From contig BNBX01000012.1 in the NCBI GenBank assembly GCA_014656175.1, positions 62,001 to 126,000 on the forward strand: DNA of 64,000 nt. The letters run 5' to 3'. Source of the stretch: Streptomyces werraensis (lineage in GTDB: Bacteria > Actinomycetota > Actinomycetes > Streptomycetales > Streptomycetaceae). The position numbers and the translations under genes were made by a program. Below are positions 62,529 to 64,000 of the stretch, piece after piece (position 1 is the first letter of the stretch; each line of letters begins with the position of its first letter). The notes under the pieces are model-generated. The model was not told the DNA's origin. It was given only the letters and a program-made list of their open reading frames with translations, and searched no databases.

Positions 62529-62775
62529 AGGAGCCTCCCAGTGAGACGACCTCTTCCGTGACGGTGTACCGGGAACGGCCGGTGCTTCGAGGAGTTCACC
62601 ACCGCACCCGCGCCGTCGGGCCCGCCGTGCCTGGAGAGACTGTTCGCCCATGGCCGCCGGTCGGGGCCTGCCGGGCACGGCAGGGCTTCCCGATCACCGT
62701 CGCACCGGCCGCGCCGCCCCGCAACACGGTGCCGCCGAGGCGTCCTGACCGGGCGGGCGGACGCCGTACGGGGCG

Positions 62776-63846
62776 TCACGCGCGCAGCACGGCGTCCAGC
62801 CAGGCGTACGTCTCGTCCTGCATCGGGGAGTCGAAGGTGTGCCCGTGCTCGGGCCGGACTCTCAGCCGCAGCCGTTCCTCGGCGCCCCAGGCCCGCCAGA
62901 CGGTGCGCAGCCGGTCGTATGCGGCCCGAACGCCGTCGGCGGGGAAGTGGGGGTCGCGTCCGCCGTGGAGGAACAGCATCGGCTTGGGCGCCGCGATGCC
63001 CGCCACGTCGGGAAGGTCGAGGTGGCGGGCGAGTCCGGGGTGCAGCATGTGGAACGCCGACTGGCCGCGCAGTGTGGTGCTGCCCGGCACCAGCATCTGC
63101 TTCAGACCGGTCATCCAGCAGACGCTCGCGGCGGCGGTGACGTGGTCGCCGAGCGCGGCGGCCTGCCAGGCGCGGTAGCCGCCCATCGACCAGCCGGCGG
63201 CGGCGACCCGGCGGGCGTCCACCCGGTCGAGACCGGCGAGGAAGGCGGCGGCGCGCTGGTCCTCGCGGGCGTGCAGTCCGGCGAGGGAGGAGCCCAGCTG
63301 GTAGAGGGTGCTCGCGAGGGCCTGCTGCTCCTCGTACACGAGCGGGCCGCGTTCACCCCAGCCGAGGGCGTCGAGGCACAGCACGACATGGCCGCGGCGG
63401 GCGAGTTCGTCGCCGGGGAAGCGGCCGTCGAAGTGGCGCGCGGCCCATTCCTCGGCTGAGGCGAGCCGGGTGTCGTCGTACCAGGGGCGGACGCACTTCT
63501 CCTTGCCGATGTCGAAGCGGGAGCCGTGGTCGTGCAGCAGCAGGACGGCCGGGAAGGGTCCGGTGCCGTGCGGGGTGAGCAGGACACCGCGGGCCCGGGT
63601 ACGGCGGGTGAGCGTGACCGTCACCAACTCCCGCGCGTACCCCTCCCCTTCGGGCCCGGGCGTGTGCTCGGGGTCGTAGGGCAGGGCGGGTTCGGCGGGG
63701 ACGAGGAGCGCGTCCTCCACCACGGCCCGGGCCGTTTGGCGCCAGCGTGCGGGGTCGCGGACGGGCGAGGTCCCCCAGGCGAGCGGGAACGTCAGGTCGT
63801 CCTTGAGCGCGTCGAGCAGGCCGGGCGGTCCGGGCAGGGCGGTCAT
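62776..63846 (-). CDS. Alpha/beta hydrolase (acetyl xylan esterase/dienelactone hydrolase-like)
   Basis: 356-aa serine hydrolase with a long N-terminal helical region, as in plant-polymer esterases (Abhydrolase_7-like). VLLLHDHGSRFDIGKEK starts the core; the nucleophile elbow is AAGWSMGGYRAWQAA, the acid is in FLHGGRDPHFPAD and the catalytic His in RPEHGHTFDSPM near 336. No signal peptide. ATG 63846 overlaps the TGA of the pectinesterase gene upstream (ATGA), so it is translationally coupled and probably deacylates a pectin-derived product inside the cell. Confidence 0.85.
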   Translation of the reverse strand: MTALPGPPGLLDALKDDLTFPLAWGTSPVRDPARWRQTARAVVEDALLVPAEPALPYDPEHTPGPEGEGYARELVTVTLTRRTRARGVLLTPHGTGPFPAVLLLHDHGSRFDIGKEKCVRPWYDDTRLASAEEWAARHFDGRFPGDELARRGHVVLCLDALGWGERGPLVYEEQQALASTLYQLGSSLAGLHAREDQRAAAFLAGLDRVDARRVAAAGWSMGGYRAWQAAALGDHVTAAASVCWMTGLKQMLVPGSTTLRGQSAFHMLHPGLARHLDLPDVAGIAAPKPMLFLHGGRDPHFPADGVRAAYDRLRTVWRAWGAEERLRLRVRPEHGHTFDSPMQDETYAWLDAVLRA

Positions 63847-64000
63847 GCCCGGGGCCGCCAGTCGCCGAACCATGCCTGGCGGGTGTGCGCGGCGGCCTGG
63901 GCCGGGGTGAGCTGCGGACGGTTCGCGGGGACAGTGATCACCGCGCCGGGACCGGTGTTGCGGTACTCGGCGAACCGCTGGTCCTGCCAGGGGTACCCGC
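63843..64000 (-). CDS. Pectinesterase family protein, C-terminal fragment (runs off window)
   Basis: Only the last 51 or so codons are in the window. They translate to YPWQDQRFAEYRNTGPGAVI then a tail VPANRPQLTPAQAAAHT and FGDWRPRA before TGA (63843-63845). FAEYRNTGPGA and the following NRPQLT..A are typical of the C-terminus of pectin methylesterases (CE8), in which this strand closes the beta-helix. The stop overlaps the hydrolase ATG. The catalytic part lies beyond the window, so the call rests on the C-terminus and the coupled esterase gene. Confidence 0.65.
   Translation of the reverse strand, partial: GYPWQDQRFAEYRNTGPGAVITVPANRPQLTPAQAAAHTRQAWFGDWRPRA

Overview
This is high-GC DNA with GTG starts, 4-nt stop/start overlaps and an actinobacterial gene set. 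It comes from a Streptomyces chromosome. The order gbn / ABC-F / aldolase / Pit transporter / cobalamin genes / LAETG-anchored protein / ectABCD / penicillin-binding protein matches, as I recall, the SCO1830-SCO1880 core region of S. coelicolor. No tRNA, rRNA, insertion sequence, prophage or CRISPR array was seen.

Layout. 0-6 kb: a GH15 glycosidase and an unusual SDR, then a leftward envelope-stress operon (two Asp23/Gls24 proteins, a small DUF2273-like membrane protein, a DUF6286 protein and AmaP), divergent from a protein carrying a 36-bp minisatellite. 6-13.8 kb: enoyl-CoA hydratase, the nucleoid protein Gbn with a cluster of GATC sites upstream, an ABC-F ATPase with a possible leader peptide, a VOC protein, an unrecognised 474-aa protein, an alpha/beta hydrolase and a class II aldolase. 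13.8-15.4 kb: a Pit phosphate transporter behind a likely PhoP box.

15.6-33.8 kb: a B12 riboswitch followed by a short upstream ORF and the cobalamin operon cobD-cobQ-cobN-chelatase I/D-cobO-cobB-cobI, then (after an inserted antisense ZIP transporter) cobM-cobL-cbiG/cobJ-cobH-cbiX-cobC. Nearly all of these are translationally coupled. The set covers most of sirohydrochlorin/precorrin-2 to adenosylcobyric acid and cobinamide phosphate, and combines a CbiX-type early chelatase with CobN-type late cobalt insertion. 34-43 kb: a sortase (LAETG) surface protein, amidohydrolase, polar amino-acid ABC transporter, a secreted phospholipase D-like protein with repeats, and a class V aminotransferase. 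43.5-46.7 kb: ectABCD for ectoine and 5-hydroxyectoine. 46.8-55.7 kb: PLP enzyme, DsbA/FrnE-like oxidoreductase, DUF1349 and LURP-one-like proteins, a two-component system whose kinase carries an extra C-terminal membrane module, a ketoglutarate-semialdehyde-type dehydrogenase divergent from an IclR regulator with a palindrome between them, and a GNAT enzyme. 55.9-58.9 kb: a class B PBP and an NCS2 purine permease.

59.5-64 kb is the least conventional part: a trypsin-like protease fused to an alpha/beta hydrolase, then a signal-less zinc amidase, and at the edge an alpha/beta hydrolase coupled to a partial pectinesterase. The protease-hydrolase fusion with the cytoplasmic cell-wall amidase is my best candidate for an undescribed system. 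The most testable regulatory observations are the riboswitch/uORF/cobD coupling and the GATC cluster upstream of gbn.
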